The notes under the pieces: model-generated
What the model saw: the letters and a program-made list of their open reading frames with translations, nothing else
Databases searched by the model: none
What the model was told of the DNA's origin: nothing
Assembly (NCBI GenBank): GCA_965247435.1
Contig: OZ252019.1
Coordinates: forward strand, 3,782,001-3,846,000
Direction of reading: 5' to 3'
Length of the DNA: 64,000 nucleotides
Source: Ilyomonas sp965247435
GTDB lineage: Bacteria > Bacteroidota > Bacteroidia > Chitinophagales > Chitinophagaceae
Translations under genes and position numbers: made by a program
Part shown: piece by piece, positions 1 to 8,032 of the stretch
How the letters are laid out: each line of letters starts with the position of its first letter
Position numbering within the stretch: the stretch's first letter is position 1

Positions 1-123
1 GCAACGGCTACGGCAGGCGGCGGCAGCTACTCCGTTAATACGGCTAAGCTGAGCGCAGGTAACTATATTCTTAAACTACAACACAACGGCACCACTACCA
101 CGCAGCCTTTTGTAAAAGAGTAG
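1..123 (+). CDS. C-terminal tail of a type IX secreted protein (partial)
   Basis: The frame is open from the first base and ends at TAG. The last 40 residues contain a beta-rich stretch (YSVNTAKLSAGNYILKL) that ends in FVKE, which resembles the C-terminal type IX secretion (Por) sorting domain of Bacteroidota. In that family the domain directs export across the outer membrane and is removed at the cell surface. The rest of the protein lies outside the window, so its function cannot be given. A hairpin terminator follows about 70 bases downstream. Confidence 0.7.
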   Translation, partial: ATATAGGGSYSVNTAKLSAGNYILKLQHNGTTTTQPFVKE

Positions 124-194
124 AAGATTTAAACAGTTCCGAAAATTAAAAGGTTCATAACAATTGGAATTGCATAATAACTGCAAAATAAAAG

Positions 195-226
195 CTGTAC
201 GGCAGGATCGGTACAGTTTTTATTTT
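195..226. terminator. Bidirectional intrinsic terminator
   Basis: CTGTAC and GTACAG form a 6-bp stem around a 10-base loop. A T-rich run follows on the plus side and the opposite side is also A/T-rich. It sits between two convergent genes and could end both transcripts. Confidence 0.6.
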
Positions 227-276
227 GCGTTTTATAAATGCGGTAAGCGCAGCAACACAAAGGTAAATTTTTTGTT

Positions 277-1350
277 CTATGCCTTGTTGCCCTGCAACCC
301 AAACAGCGGCAACCGGAGATCTTTCTTGCCAAGGCTTACAAAATACTTCTCAAACCGGTTATAAACAGCATAGCTAAGCGGCAAGGTAAAGAGTACCGTG
401 CAGGCAATGAGCGAATAGGGGGAAGTGCCTGCAGGCAGTACTTTTTTTAATGTAAGATATACCAGCGGGTGCAGCAGGTAAATAGAATAGCTGATCTCGC
501 CCAGCGTATGCAGCGACCATTGCACGGCCCGGGGCAGAAAGCTAAAATCGGCTATGTAAAAGCAATAACACAATGCAGCTACGAACCCCGTAAGCACCAG
601 CCTCGTATCGCCACTTACCAGCATTACCGGCTCGCCCTGTACCGGGTATAAAAAGATAAGCAGTAACAGGCAAACAATACCAGCAGGCGCGCATTTTTTC
701 AGCCAGGCAGCCGGCTGCGGCAAAGCAGCCAACCCCATACCAGCGGCGAATAAAAAAAACTGGTTGAGCACGTTTACATAATTCGCCCATTGCGAGCCCA
801 GCGTTTGCGCAGGCTGCATTACATTTAAAGAGAAGAAAATAAAAACAGCACCGGAAATAAAAATGCTGAACCACAGGTAAAACTTATTTTGCCTGGCCAG
901 TACCAGCATTACCGGGAAAAAGAGGTAGAAACAACATTCGTTGCCGATAGACCAGGCGCCGTTGGCAATAAAAAGATCGGGCCGCAACATGCCGGGCAGT
1001 ATGGCAAGATTGGCTACAAGTTTAACCAGCGAAATGTTGTGCTGCGAATACTGGAGCAGGTAAGTAATGGCGGTTGCGAGCAGCAGGAGCGGCGCTATGC
1101 GAAACACCCGCTTCTTATAAAAATCGCCCGACGATTTAAACGTGAAGTTTTTTACATACACTTTATACAAGGTAAGGCCACTTAAAATATAGAAGATAGC
1201 AACGCCGTAGATTTTTATTCTGGCCAATGCCGTGGCAGCATCTGCCTCTCCAAAATTAAGCAGTTGCATGTGGTAGCACATAATACCGGCGGCGGCAAGG
1301 CCACGCAGGTAATCAAGCGAAGAAATGCGTTTGGCTGGTTGTGTTTGCAT
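277..1350 (-). CDS. Acyltransferase 3 (OafA/YrhL-type) membrane protein
   Basis: This 357-residue integral membrane protein has about ten hydrophobic segments and belongs to the acyltransferase 3 family. Members move acetyl or other acyl groups from the cytoplasm onto surface glycans such as O-antigen or exopolysaccharide. The N-terminal signature SLDYLRGLAAAGIMCYHM (from residue 11) carries the conserved Arg16 and His27, and the motif around WSIGNECCFYLFF (133-145) carries a conserved Glu. Length is normal for the family. It lies downstream of two glycosyltransferases on the same strand, which suggests modification of the glycan those enzymes help to build. The acceptor is unknown. Confidence 0.9.
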   Translation of the reverse strand: MQTQPAKRISSLDYLRGLAAAGIMCYHMQLLNFGEADAATALARIKIYGVAIFYILSGLTLYKVYVKNFTFKSSGDFYKKRVFRIAPLLLLATAITYLLQYSQHNISLVKLVANLAILPGMLRPDLFIANGAWSIGNECCFYLFFPVMLVLARQNKFYLWFSIFISGAVFIFFSLNVMQPAQTLGSQWANYVNVLNQFFLFAAGMGLAALPQPAAWLKKCAPAGIVCLLLLIFLYPVQGEPVMLVSGDTRLVLTGFVAALCYCFYIADFSFLPRAVQWSLHTLGEISYSIYLLHPLVYLTLKKVLPAGTSPYSLIACTVLFTLPLSYAVYNRFEKYFVSLGKKDLRLPLFGLQGNKA

Positions 1351-1367
1351 ATTGGATTTAAGAGTCT

Positions 1368-2144
1368 TTAAAAACGGAATAAGAGATCGTAATTAAATTT
1401 AAAATGCCGGTACGCCTCGCGCAGTACATGCACAGCTACGTTGTTACTTTCGCGCCAGTAATTGCGCTTCATTGTGCTGGGCTCGGCCGAAGAATTCTTT
1501 TGGTAAAAAAGATTGCGGTAGTCTTCGTAAAACATGGCTTTGCCTTTATGTTTTAAGAAAGACATCATCATGCGGTATTCCGTTACGTCGCCTTTCACAC
1601 CTTCGGGATAGCGGCCAAACTTTTGCAAGAAATTGCTGCGCCGCAGGTGCGGATGATCGCTGTAGGCATAAAACTTTTTATAGCCCGGCAGCCACCATTT
1701 AAACTGCATATACGAATAACCATTTTTGTAAGGTTGCAGGTAGGGATATTTAAAGTACGCATAGAAACGCACCACGTCAATCGCTTCTTTTTCGCACATA
1801 ATATTTACTGCATGGGTAAAGTGCAATGCAAAGTCTGCAGCAGGCTCAAAATCTTCCTGCACATACAAGGTATAAGGCGTGCGCACCGCATCCTGGCCTT
1901 TGTTGATATTATTGCCCAGGCCTTTATTTACCGGCGTGGTAACAATACGGAAAGTATATGTCTTCTGCAATTGCCTGAGATAATGCAGGTGCTCCGGTTT
2001 ACTGCCATCGTCCGACACTACAATATCCTCGAATACACAATGAATATTTTTAAAAGATTGCAGCAAATGCTCCAAAGAGCGGCTGCGGTTGTAATGGGTA
2101 ACCAGCAGCGTTACCTCTTTAAAAAAATAAATCTCGTTGTTCAT
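1368..2144 (-). CDS. Family 2 glycosyltransferase, copy A of a tandem pair
   Basis: This 258-residue protein has a GT2 (GT-A fold) N-terminal half. VTHYNRSRSLEHLLQSF begins the nucleotide-binding strand, SDDGS (residues 44-48) is the first acidic motif, and VQEDFEP (95-101) takes the place of the metal-binding DxD. No membrane segment is evident, so it is probably cytoplasmic or peripheral. It is clearly paralogous to the next gene upstream; the proteins share long blocks, such as PVNKGLGNNINKGQDAV, and much DNA identity. The donor and acceptor sugars cannot be read from sequence. It probably forms an operon with copy B and the acyltransferase. Confidence 0.88.
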   Translation of the reverse strand: MNNEIYFFKEVTLLVTHYNRSRSLEHLLQSFKNIHCVFEDIVVSDDGSKPEHLHYLRQLQKTYTFRIVTTPVNKGLGNNINKGQDAVRTPYTLYVQEDFEPAADFALHFTHAVNIMCEKEAIDVVRFYAYFKYPYLQPYKNGYSYMQFKWWLPGYKKFYAYSDHPHLRRSNFLQKFGRYPEGVKGDVTEYRMMMSFLKHKGKAMFYEDYRNLFYQKNSSAEPSTMKRNYWRESNNVAVHVLREAYRHFKFNYDLLFRF

Positions 2145-2170
2145 TTTTATAATTTGTAAGAACTAATTTT

Positions 2171-2968
2171 TTACTTCGCAAGCGCAAGGTCAAGCGTGCA
2201 CTTCAACAGTTTTATTTTAAGATAAAAAGCACGTACCAGCAGCAATGCCGGGTTGCGGCTTTCACGCCAGTTGCTGCGGTTCATGGTACTGGGCTCGGCT
2301 GAAGAATTACGCTGGTAAAAGAGTTTGGTAAAATCATCGCAAAACAAGCCCTTGCCGCCATGCTTAATAAAGGAGACGGCCATCCGGTATTCGGTTACAT
2401 CACCTTTTATACCTTCGGGATAGCGGCCAAACTTTTGCAGAAAATTGCTGCGCCGCAGGTGCGGATGATCGCTGTACATATAAAATTTTAAATGGTTGGT
2501 GTACCAGGGCGCTGCACGAAATTGCATCTCCGAAAAGCCGCGCCGGAAAGGCTTTTTGTATGGGTAAGAAAAATAGGCATAGAACCGCACGATGTCCATT
2601 TCATTCCTGTCCTTCATAATGCCGAGCGCGTCGCTGAAGCGATCGGCAAATTTAGCGGACGGTTCAAAATCTTCCTGTACGTACAATGTGTAAGGCAGCG
2701 TTACCGCATCCTGGCCTTTATTGATATTATTGCCAAGGCCTTTGTTTACCGGCGTGGTTACCAGTGTAAAATGAAATTGCTGCTGCAACTGCAGCAGGTG
2801 GGCCTGGTGCTCCGGCTTACTGCCATCGTCGGAAACAATGACTTCGCCAAAGCTACATTGCAATTTTTCAAAAGATTGTAACAGGCGCTGTAAGGAACGG
2901 CTGCGGTTGTAATGGGTGATTAATAAACTTACCTCTTTAAATGCGTGTTTGCAAGGCTGTTTGTACAT
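2171..2968 (-). CDS. Family 2 glycosyltransferase, copy B of a tandem pair
   Basis: This 265-residue protein has the same GT2 architecture as copy A. SDDGS is at residues 46-50 and VQEDFEP at about 97-103, with the shared C-terminal block HPHLRRSNFLQKFGRYPEG. It is the first gene of a leftward operon (copy B, copy A, acyltransferase) with 26 bases between the copies. The divergent region to the flippase gene on its right probably carries the promoter. The pair may add two related sugars in sequence, but that is inference from duplication only. Confidence 0.88.
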   Translation of the reverse strand: MYKQPCKHAFKEVSLLITHYNRSRSLQRLLQSFEKLQCSFGEVIVSDDGSKPEHQAHLLQLQQQFHFTLVTTPVNKGLGNNINKGQDAVTLPYTLYVQEDFEPSAKFADRFSDALGIMKDRNEMDIVRFYAYFSYPYKKPFRRGFSEMQFRAAPWYTNHLKFYMYSDHPHLRRSNFLQKFGRYPEGIKGDVTEYRMAVSFIKHGGKGLFCDDFTKLFYQRNSSAEPSTMNRSNWRESRNPALLLVRAFYLKIKLLKCTLDLALAK

Positions 2969-3177
2969 GTTGGCAAATGATATTGGATTCGCTCACGAAG
3001 GTCTTATTTATTTTATACCAACAATGCACTGCGGTTTAATAATGAATTAAATAGCCCTTAAACTATCTTTAAGACTTTGCCTGCGGGCAGTACAAATGCG
3101 TTTTATAATAAAATATAGAGCAACTTTGACAAAGCCCGAAAGGCTGTTTCTTTTTACCCAATATCAATACTGTTTTT

Positions 3178-4536
3178 ATGCTGTCCAATATCCGCGAAAA
3201 ATTAAGCAACAAACATTTTTTATCGCTTGCCGGCAATGGCGTTATGTCGCTCTTAGGCATGGCAACCGTAGCGTTGCTGTATCGTGCTTTATCGCTTTCC
3301 GGCATCGGCACCTGGGTATTTTTTCAAACAACGGTGCTGTTGGTAGATACATTCCGGTCGGGGTTTTTAACAACCGCATTTATAAAATTCTATGCCGGCG
3401 CCACGCCGCAGCGCAGCGAAGAAGTGGCGGGCTCGGCCTGGTATATTGCCATAAGCATCACCGGCGTTTTAGCCCTGCTGAATATACCGGCATTTTTTCT
3501 TTTGAAGAATATAGCCGACCCTGGGTTATTGCTGTTTTTTAAATGGTTTGGCATTACTTATATCTGTACGCTGCCCACTTTTATGGCAACCTGTGTATTG
3601 CAGGGCCAGCAACGGTTTGACAGGCTTTTATATATCCGCTTTATCAACCAGGGTTCTTTTATTGTATTTGTAGCAGCACTGATGATAACCGGCAATGTAT
3701 CTCTCCAGGCTATTGTATATGCTTACCTGCTTTCTTCCCTGCTCACCAGCGTATTTGCAATTGTGGTGGGCTGGTCCTGCATTCACACGTTTATGCACCG
3801 GAGCAAGGCAGGCATCAGCGAGTTGTTTCACTTTGGAAAATTTAGTGTCGGCACAGCCTTAAGCTCCAATTTATTCCGGGCTTCCGATACGTATATCATC
3901 AACTTTATGCTGGGTGCGCCGGCGCTTGCTATCTACAACATTGGCCAGCGGCTAATGGAAGTGGTAGAGATACCCCTGCGGAGCTTTGCAGCTACAGGCA
4001 TGCCCGAACTGTCGGCTGCGTACAACAGCAACCGCGGCGGCGAGGTGATTAGTGTTATGAAAAAATATGCGGGGATGCTTACAGTTGTGTTGATCCCTGT
4101 ATTTTTAGGCGCGGTGCTGTTTGCCGATATAGCGGTAGCCCTCATTGGTGGTGGTAAATATGCAGGCACCGAAGCGGCGAATGTGCTGCGCATCTTTATG
4201 TCTTTTGCCCTGCTGTACCCGGTGGACCGCTTTTTTGCATTAACGATAGATGTGATACACCAGCCTAAAATTAATTTTATAAAAGTGCTGGTGATGCTGG
4301 CCGGCAACATCAGTGCAGATTTTGCAGGCGTATGGTTGTTTGGCAATATCTACGGGGTAGCACTGGCTACGGTAGTACCAATACTGATTGGCGTGCTGGT
4401 GGGCAACTGGGCCTTGCAACGCTACCATGCATTCCGGTTTTTTTCCATTTTTTCAACCGGCATAACGGAAGTGAAAAGCCTGCTCAGAAATATGCTTCCG
4501 AAAAGGCGGGCCGTTGCCGAACAGGTAGTACTTTAA
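3178..4536 (+). CDS. Polysaccharide flippase (Wzx/MATE-like)
   Basis: This 452-residue protein has 12 to 14 hydrophobic segments and the general pattern of the oligosaccharide flippase family (MVF superfamily). Such proteins move lipid-linked glycan units across the inner membrane. Supporting signs are the N-terminal stretch LSLAGNGVMSLLGMATVALL and the mid-protein segment FHFGKFSVGTALSSNLFRASDTYIINFMLG broken by a charged residue pair. It is divergent from the glycosyltransferase pair, so both could share a control region. The final 25 residues are basic and cytoplasmic. Assignment to the superfamily is good; the exact substrate is unknown. Confidence 0.85.
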   Translation: MLSNIREKLSNKHFLSLAGNGVMSLLGMATVALLYRALSLSGIGTWVFFQTTVLLVDTFRSGFLTTAFIKFYAGATPQRSEEVAGSAWYIAISITGVLALLNIPAFFLLKNIADPGLLLFFKWFGITYICTLPTFMATCVLQGQQRFDRLLYIRFINQGSFIVFVAALMITGNVSLQAIVYAYLLSSLLTSVFAIVVGWSCIHTFMHRSKAGISELFHFGKFSVGTALSSNLFRASDTYIINFMLGAPALAIYNIGQRLMEVVEIPLRSFAATGMPELSAAYNSNRGGEVISVMKKYAGMLTVVLIPVFLGAVLFADIAVALIGGGKYAGTEAANVLRIFMSFALLYPVDRFFALTIDVIHQPKINFIKVLVMLAGNISADFAGVWLFGNIYGVALATVVPILIGVLVGNWALQRYHAFRFFSIFSTGITEVKSLLRNMLPKRRAVAEQVVL

Positions 4537-4886
4537 CAGTATTATTTTTAAACAACTTTCATTTTATTACTTGCAGAACCATTCGGGAATTTATTGCTAA
4601 CCGTATGTTGAAAAACAGTGCAGTTACTTTTAAATGAGGAATAGTTTGGAAGCGCGGCGTGTTATTAACAGTTATAATATTTACTATGCTTTGCGAAGAA
4701 AGAGCAAAGGAAAAATTAAAGTTAACTCCACTTCCCGATAGTCATACCTGTGCGCTTCCATTCGGCTGTATAAAAGTGCTGTACTGCATCAAAACTTTAC
4801 TGCCATAAAGCAGCTACATAAAGAGTAATAATAGTGCCGTTATAATACGCTGTTTCTCAAAGGTGTTCGTTTTCAGTATCCCGGCA
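4537..4886. other. Gene-free stretch, 350 bases
   Basis: No convincing reading frame, RNA gene or strong hairpin is visible. The stretch lies between the convergent flippase and small acetyltransferase genes and is AT-rich. Confidence 0.5.
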
Positions 4887-5174
4887 TCAATGCACAGCCA
4901 ACACGTCTGCATACTCCTTGTTTTCTTCCAACACTTTTTTAGCAAAAGAACATACCGGAACAATTTGAATGCTGTTGGTCCGGGCGTATTCCACGCCGGC
5001 TTTTACAAGTTTTTTCCCCATGCCTTCCCCTGCATGTTTTTTATCCACTTCGGTATGATCTATCACCATTTTGTTGTGTCCCGCAAAGTGATAATACATC
5101 GCTCCTGCCCGGTTGTTATTTTCCTTAATAAAAAAATATCCGCCCCGCTCATCCTGCTTGTTTTTTACTTCCAT
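4887..5174 (-). CDS. Small GNAT-fold acetyltransferase (NATD1/YjdJ-like)
   Basis: This 95-residue protein matches the compact N-acetyltransferase-like family in which a single short GNAT core stands alone. The segment IDHTEVDKKHAGEGMGKKLV (about residues 38-57) contains the acetyl-CoA loop, with the Gly-x-Gly turn typical of the fold, and VPVCSFAKKVLEEN near the end is also characteristic. The substrate of this family is not established. It is a single-gene unit with its own short upstream region. Confidence 0.85.
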   Translation of the reverse strand: MEVKNKQDERGGYFFIKENNNRAGAMYYHFAGHNKMVIDHTEVDKKHAGEGMGKKLVKAGVEYARTNSIQIVPVCSFAKKVLEENKEYADVLAVH

Positions 5175-5470
5175 AGTTTTTTAATTAAGTTGTAAGATAC
5201 GGCAACTTACTATTGTGCTTTCTTTCCGATGCCATTAAACAGGTACAAAGGATGCTGAAATTTTTTACATTAATTCTATGTTCGCCGTAGAACTTACTTT
5301 ATAAAAATCTGCAATCTGTTACTTAACTTCTGTAGTTATGCAGCACCGCTTCCTCATCAATATAAAAAAATAGCAACAGTACTGACACTTTTGTCCGATA
5401 AAAAATTTTAAACAGGCACATTATCCCGCAAATAATTATCTTAGTTCTTATTATCACTAAAAACATTTTC

Positions 5471-6385
5471 ATGAAAACATCCGCCGGCGTTTGCCTTGCT
5501 TTACTATCATTATCCATCTTCTTTATTACATCCTGCAACAGCAGCAATAGTTCTGCGGGAAGCAGCGATAGCAGCGGCTCCACGAATGATACTGCCAACG
5601 CTACCGCCACTACCAACAGCGGCAGTACGGCCAACTTTAAACTGGGCGTGCAGATGTGGACGTTCAGGATGTTTTCGTTTACCGATGCGTTGAATAAAGT
5701 GGACAGCGCCGGCATCAAAAATATTGAAGCCTTTTTTGGCCAACCCTTAGGCGGCGGCATGAAGGGCGAATTTGGAATAGCTATGAGCGCCGACAGCCGC
5801 GCCAAGCTAAAGCAACTGCTGCAGTCGAAAGGGATTCAAATAACTGCCATGGGCGTTATTTCTCCGGATACGAAAGGAGACTGGATAAAAGCGTTTGAAC
5901 TGGCGAAGGAGTTCGGGCTTAGCTATATTACGGCCGAGCCAAAGAAAAACCATTGGGATATGGTGGACAGCCTGGCAGGCGCTTACAACATCCCGGTAGC
6001 CATACACGACCATCCAAGGCCTAATGCCTATTGGGAACCAGACTCGGTAATTGCTGCTATGCAGGGACATTCGCACATCGGCTCCTGCTCCGACATCGGG
6101 CATTGGGCACGCAATGGTTTAAACCCCGTGGATTGCCTTAAAAAACTGGAAGGCCATGTGATTGGCGTACACCTGAAAGACATTGTTAAGTTTAATGATA
6201 CGCAGGCCGCCGATACCGTGGTAAGCAAAGGCGTGATTGATATTCCTGCAGTGCTGGCCGAACTAAAAAGACAAAACTTTAACGGCATGCTCTCCATAGA
6301 GCACGAATCTAACTGGTACCACAACCTGCAGGATGTAATTGATACTAAAAAATATTTTGACGACCAGGTTGCGCGGCTAAAATAA
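5471..6385 (+). CDS. Lipoprotein of the sugar phosphate isomerase/epimerase fold
   Basis: This 304-residue protein has a lipoprotein signal ending in ITSC (Cys22), a Ser/Thr/Asn-rich linker to about residue 54, and then a xylose-isomerase-like TIM barrel. Barrel signs are LGVQMWTFR at the start, IHDHPRPN, DIGHWARNG and SIEHESNW, which supply the His, Asp and Glu side chains expected at a metal centre. Bacteroidota often carry exported members that act on sugars or related polyols in the periplasm. It has no obvious operon partner and is followed at once by a strong terminator, so it is probably monocistronic. Confidence 0.85.
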   Translation: MKTSAGVCLALLSLSIFFITSCNSSNSSAGSSDSSGSTNDTANATATTNSGSTANFKLGVQMWTFRMFSFTDALNKVDSAGIKNIEAFFGQPLGGGMKGEFGIAMSADSRAKLKQLLQSKGIQITAMGVISPDTKGDWIKAFELAKEFGLSYITAEPKKNHWDMVDSLAGAYNIPVAIHDHPRPNAYWEPDSVIAAMQGHSHIGSCSDIGHWARNGLNPVDCLKKLEGHVIGVHLKDIVKFNDTQAADTVVSKGVIDIPAVLAELKRQNFNGMLSIEHESNWYHNLQDVIDTKKYFDDQVARLK

Positions 6386-6423
6386 CCGGCCCTTACTATA
6401 GATTGGTTGCACCCGGTGCAAAA

Positions 6424-6453
6424 GGCCGCTTCTGATCAGAAGCGGCCTTTTTT
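6424..6453 (+). terminator. Strong intrinsic terminator
   Basis: GGCCGCTTCTGA pairs perfectly with TCAGAAGCGGCC with no spacer and is followed by six T. It lies 39 bases after the stop of the TIM-barrel lipoprotein gene. Confidence 0.9.
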
Positions 6454-7006
6454 GCGCTGCCTTTTTGCGGGTTGTAAGCATCCTGCTGCCATACTGCCCT
6501 GGCATGGTTATTATTTTATACCCCAAATAACTTGTAGAAATTCAAGTTTAAACAGCAGGGGGGCAGCGCCGTCACCGGAAAAAACCTGTACAGATTTCCC
6601 TTGTAAAAACTGAGACAGCCGGCGCTGTGAAGTATTGGCTTATACACTAATGGCGCCGGCCGGAATGATGCACAAAATGCACACCCGCTTTTTCAATTAC
6701 CGCTGCTGCCAGCCGTTATAAAAATTTAGTATGTAAATTATCTGCGCACCTGATTGTTGCGTTGCCATTATATTAAATTTCAGCATCAAAACATTTCATA
6801 ATATATGAGTTGCGTTATCTTAATCAGGTAGGGTATAAATGCTAAGCCGTAACAGCAACCGGCACTTTTACAATCTGCTGCTGCTAACGTTTCCAACAGA
6901 AAAACCGGCCCGTAAAAATGAGGCACTTAAGTAAAATTACAGCCGCTTTGGAGCCATAATTGCAGTGCTTGGCATTGCTAATATTATTCACTGAAATCAC
7001 CATTTA
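6454..7006. other. Intergenic stretch before the glycosyltransferase cluster
   Basis: No gene is recognised in about 550 bases. An 8-bp inverted repeat, GCCGGCGC at 6618 and GCGCCGGC at 6653, with a 27-base loop is the only clear structure. The promoter for the rightward glycan cluster should lie near the right end. Confidence 0.45.
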
Positions 7007-7981
7007 ATGCGCAATAAACTTCGCATATTCACCTGGCATATTCATGGCAGTTATCTCTACTATTTATCACAAGGCCACTACGATGTTTATATACCGGTTA
7101 ATGCGCAAAAAACAGAAGGCTATTACGGACGCGGCGAGACTTTTCCATTTGGCAGCAATGTAACAGAAGTACCGGCAGCCGCTGTACGCGATATGGAATT
7201 TGATGTTATTCTTTTCCAGACGCACCACAACTACCTGATAGATCAGTACGAAATACTATCGCCTGCACAGCGGCAACTGCCCCGCGTTTTTCTGCAGCAC
7301 GATCCGCCGCTCCTGCACCCCGTTGACCAGTTGCACCCGGTAAACGACCCGGAAGTAATGCTGGTGCATGTTACTCATTTTAATAAGCTGATGTATAACA
7401 GCCAGCGCACACCGGTGCGGGTAATTGAGCATGGCGTTACGGTGCATAATGTTACCTATGATGGTACAGTGGCAAAAGGAATTGTTGTTATCAATAACCT
7501 CCCCTCCCGCGGCCGGCGCCTGGGGCTCGATGTGTTTGAAGCTGTGCAGCGGCAGGTGCCGATAGACCTGATCGGCATGGGCAATGGCAGGTTTGGTTCA
7601 GCAGAGGTATTACACCCGCAACTGCCTGCTTTTGTAAGCAGGTACCGTTTTTTCTTTAATCCCATCCGCTACACCAGTCTGGGCCTTGCGGTGGCAGAAG
7701 CTATGCAGATCGGCGTACCGGTAGTAGGACTGGCCACCACCGAAATGGTCACCCTTATTCAAAACGGGGTAAATGGTTACCTGCATACCGACATAGATTA
7801 TTTAATCGAAAAAATGAACCTGCTGCTACAAGACCCGGCCCATGCGGCTGCACTGGGCGCAGCAGGAAAACAAACCGCCATGGAGCGGTTTGATATACAG
7901 CGTTTTACCAAGGAATGGGAAGCATTGTTTACCCAAATGGCAGCCACCCATCAACCAGCTCGTGCTATGATACAGGCCTGA
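7007..7981 (+). CDS. Glycosyltransferase, GT4-like (GT-B fold)
   Basis: This 324-residue protein has the C-terminal nucleotide-sugar half of a GT-B enzyme. FNPIRYTSLGLAVAEAMQIG followed by VPVVGLATTEM (about residues 217-245) corresponds to the E-x7-E donor-binding loop. The N-terminal acceptor half is short and less typical, beginning RIFTWHIHGSYLYYLSQG. It opens a rightward run of four glycan-related genes; the next starts 51 bases after its stop. The role is probably in lipopolysaccharide or capsule assembly; donor and acceptor are not predictable. Confidence 0.8.
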   Translation: MRNKLRIFTWHIHGSYLYYLSQGHYDVYIPVNAQKTEGYYGRGETFPFGSNVTEVPAAAVRDMEFDVILFQTHHNYLIDQYEILSPAQRQLPRVFLQHDPPLLHPVDQLHPVNDPEVMLVHVTHFNKLMYNSQRTPVRVIEHGVTVHNVTYDGTVAKGIVVINNLPSRGRRLGLDVFEAVQRQVPIDLIGMGNGRFGSAEVLHPQLPAFVSRYRFFFNPIRYTSLGLAVAEAMQIGVPVVGLATTEMVTLIQNGVNGYLHTDIDYLIEKMNLLLQDPAHAAALGAAGKQTAMERFDIQRFTKEWEALFTQMAATHQPARAMIQA

Positions 7982-8032
7982 CAGGCCGGTGATGATTTTA
8001 CCCTTGATAACAAACAACTAAAACTTGTTGCC

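Noticed and set aside
1623..2159. Rightward 178-codon frame over glycosyltransferase copy A
   Set aside because: It is the complement of a well-supported GT2 gene; the same shadow appears over copy B.
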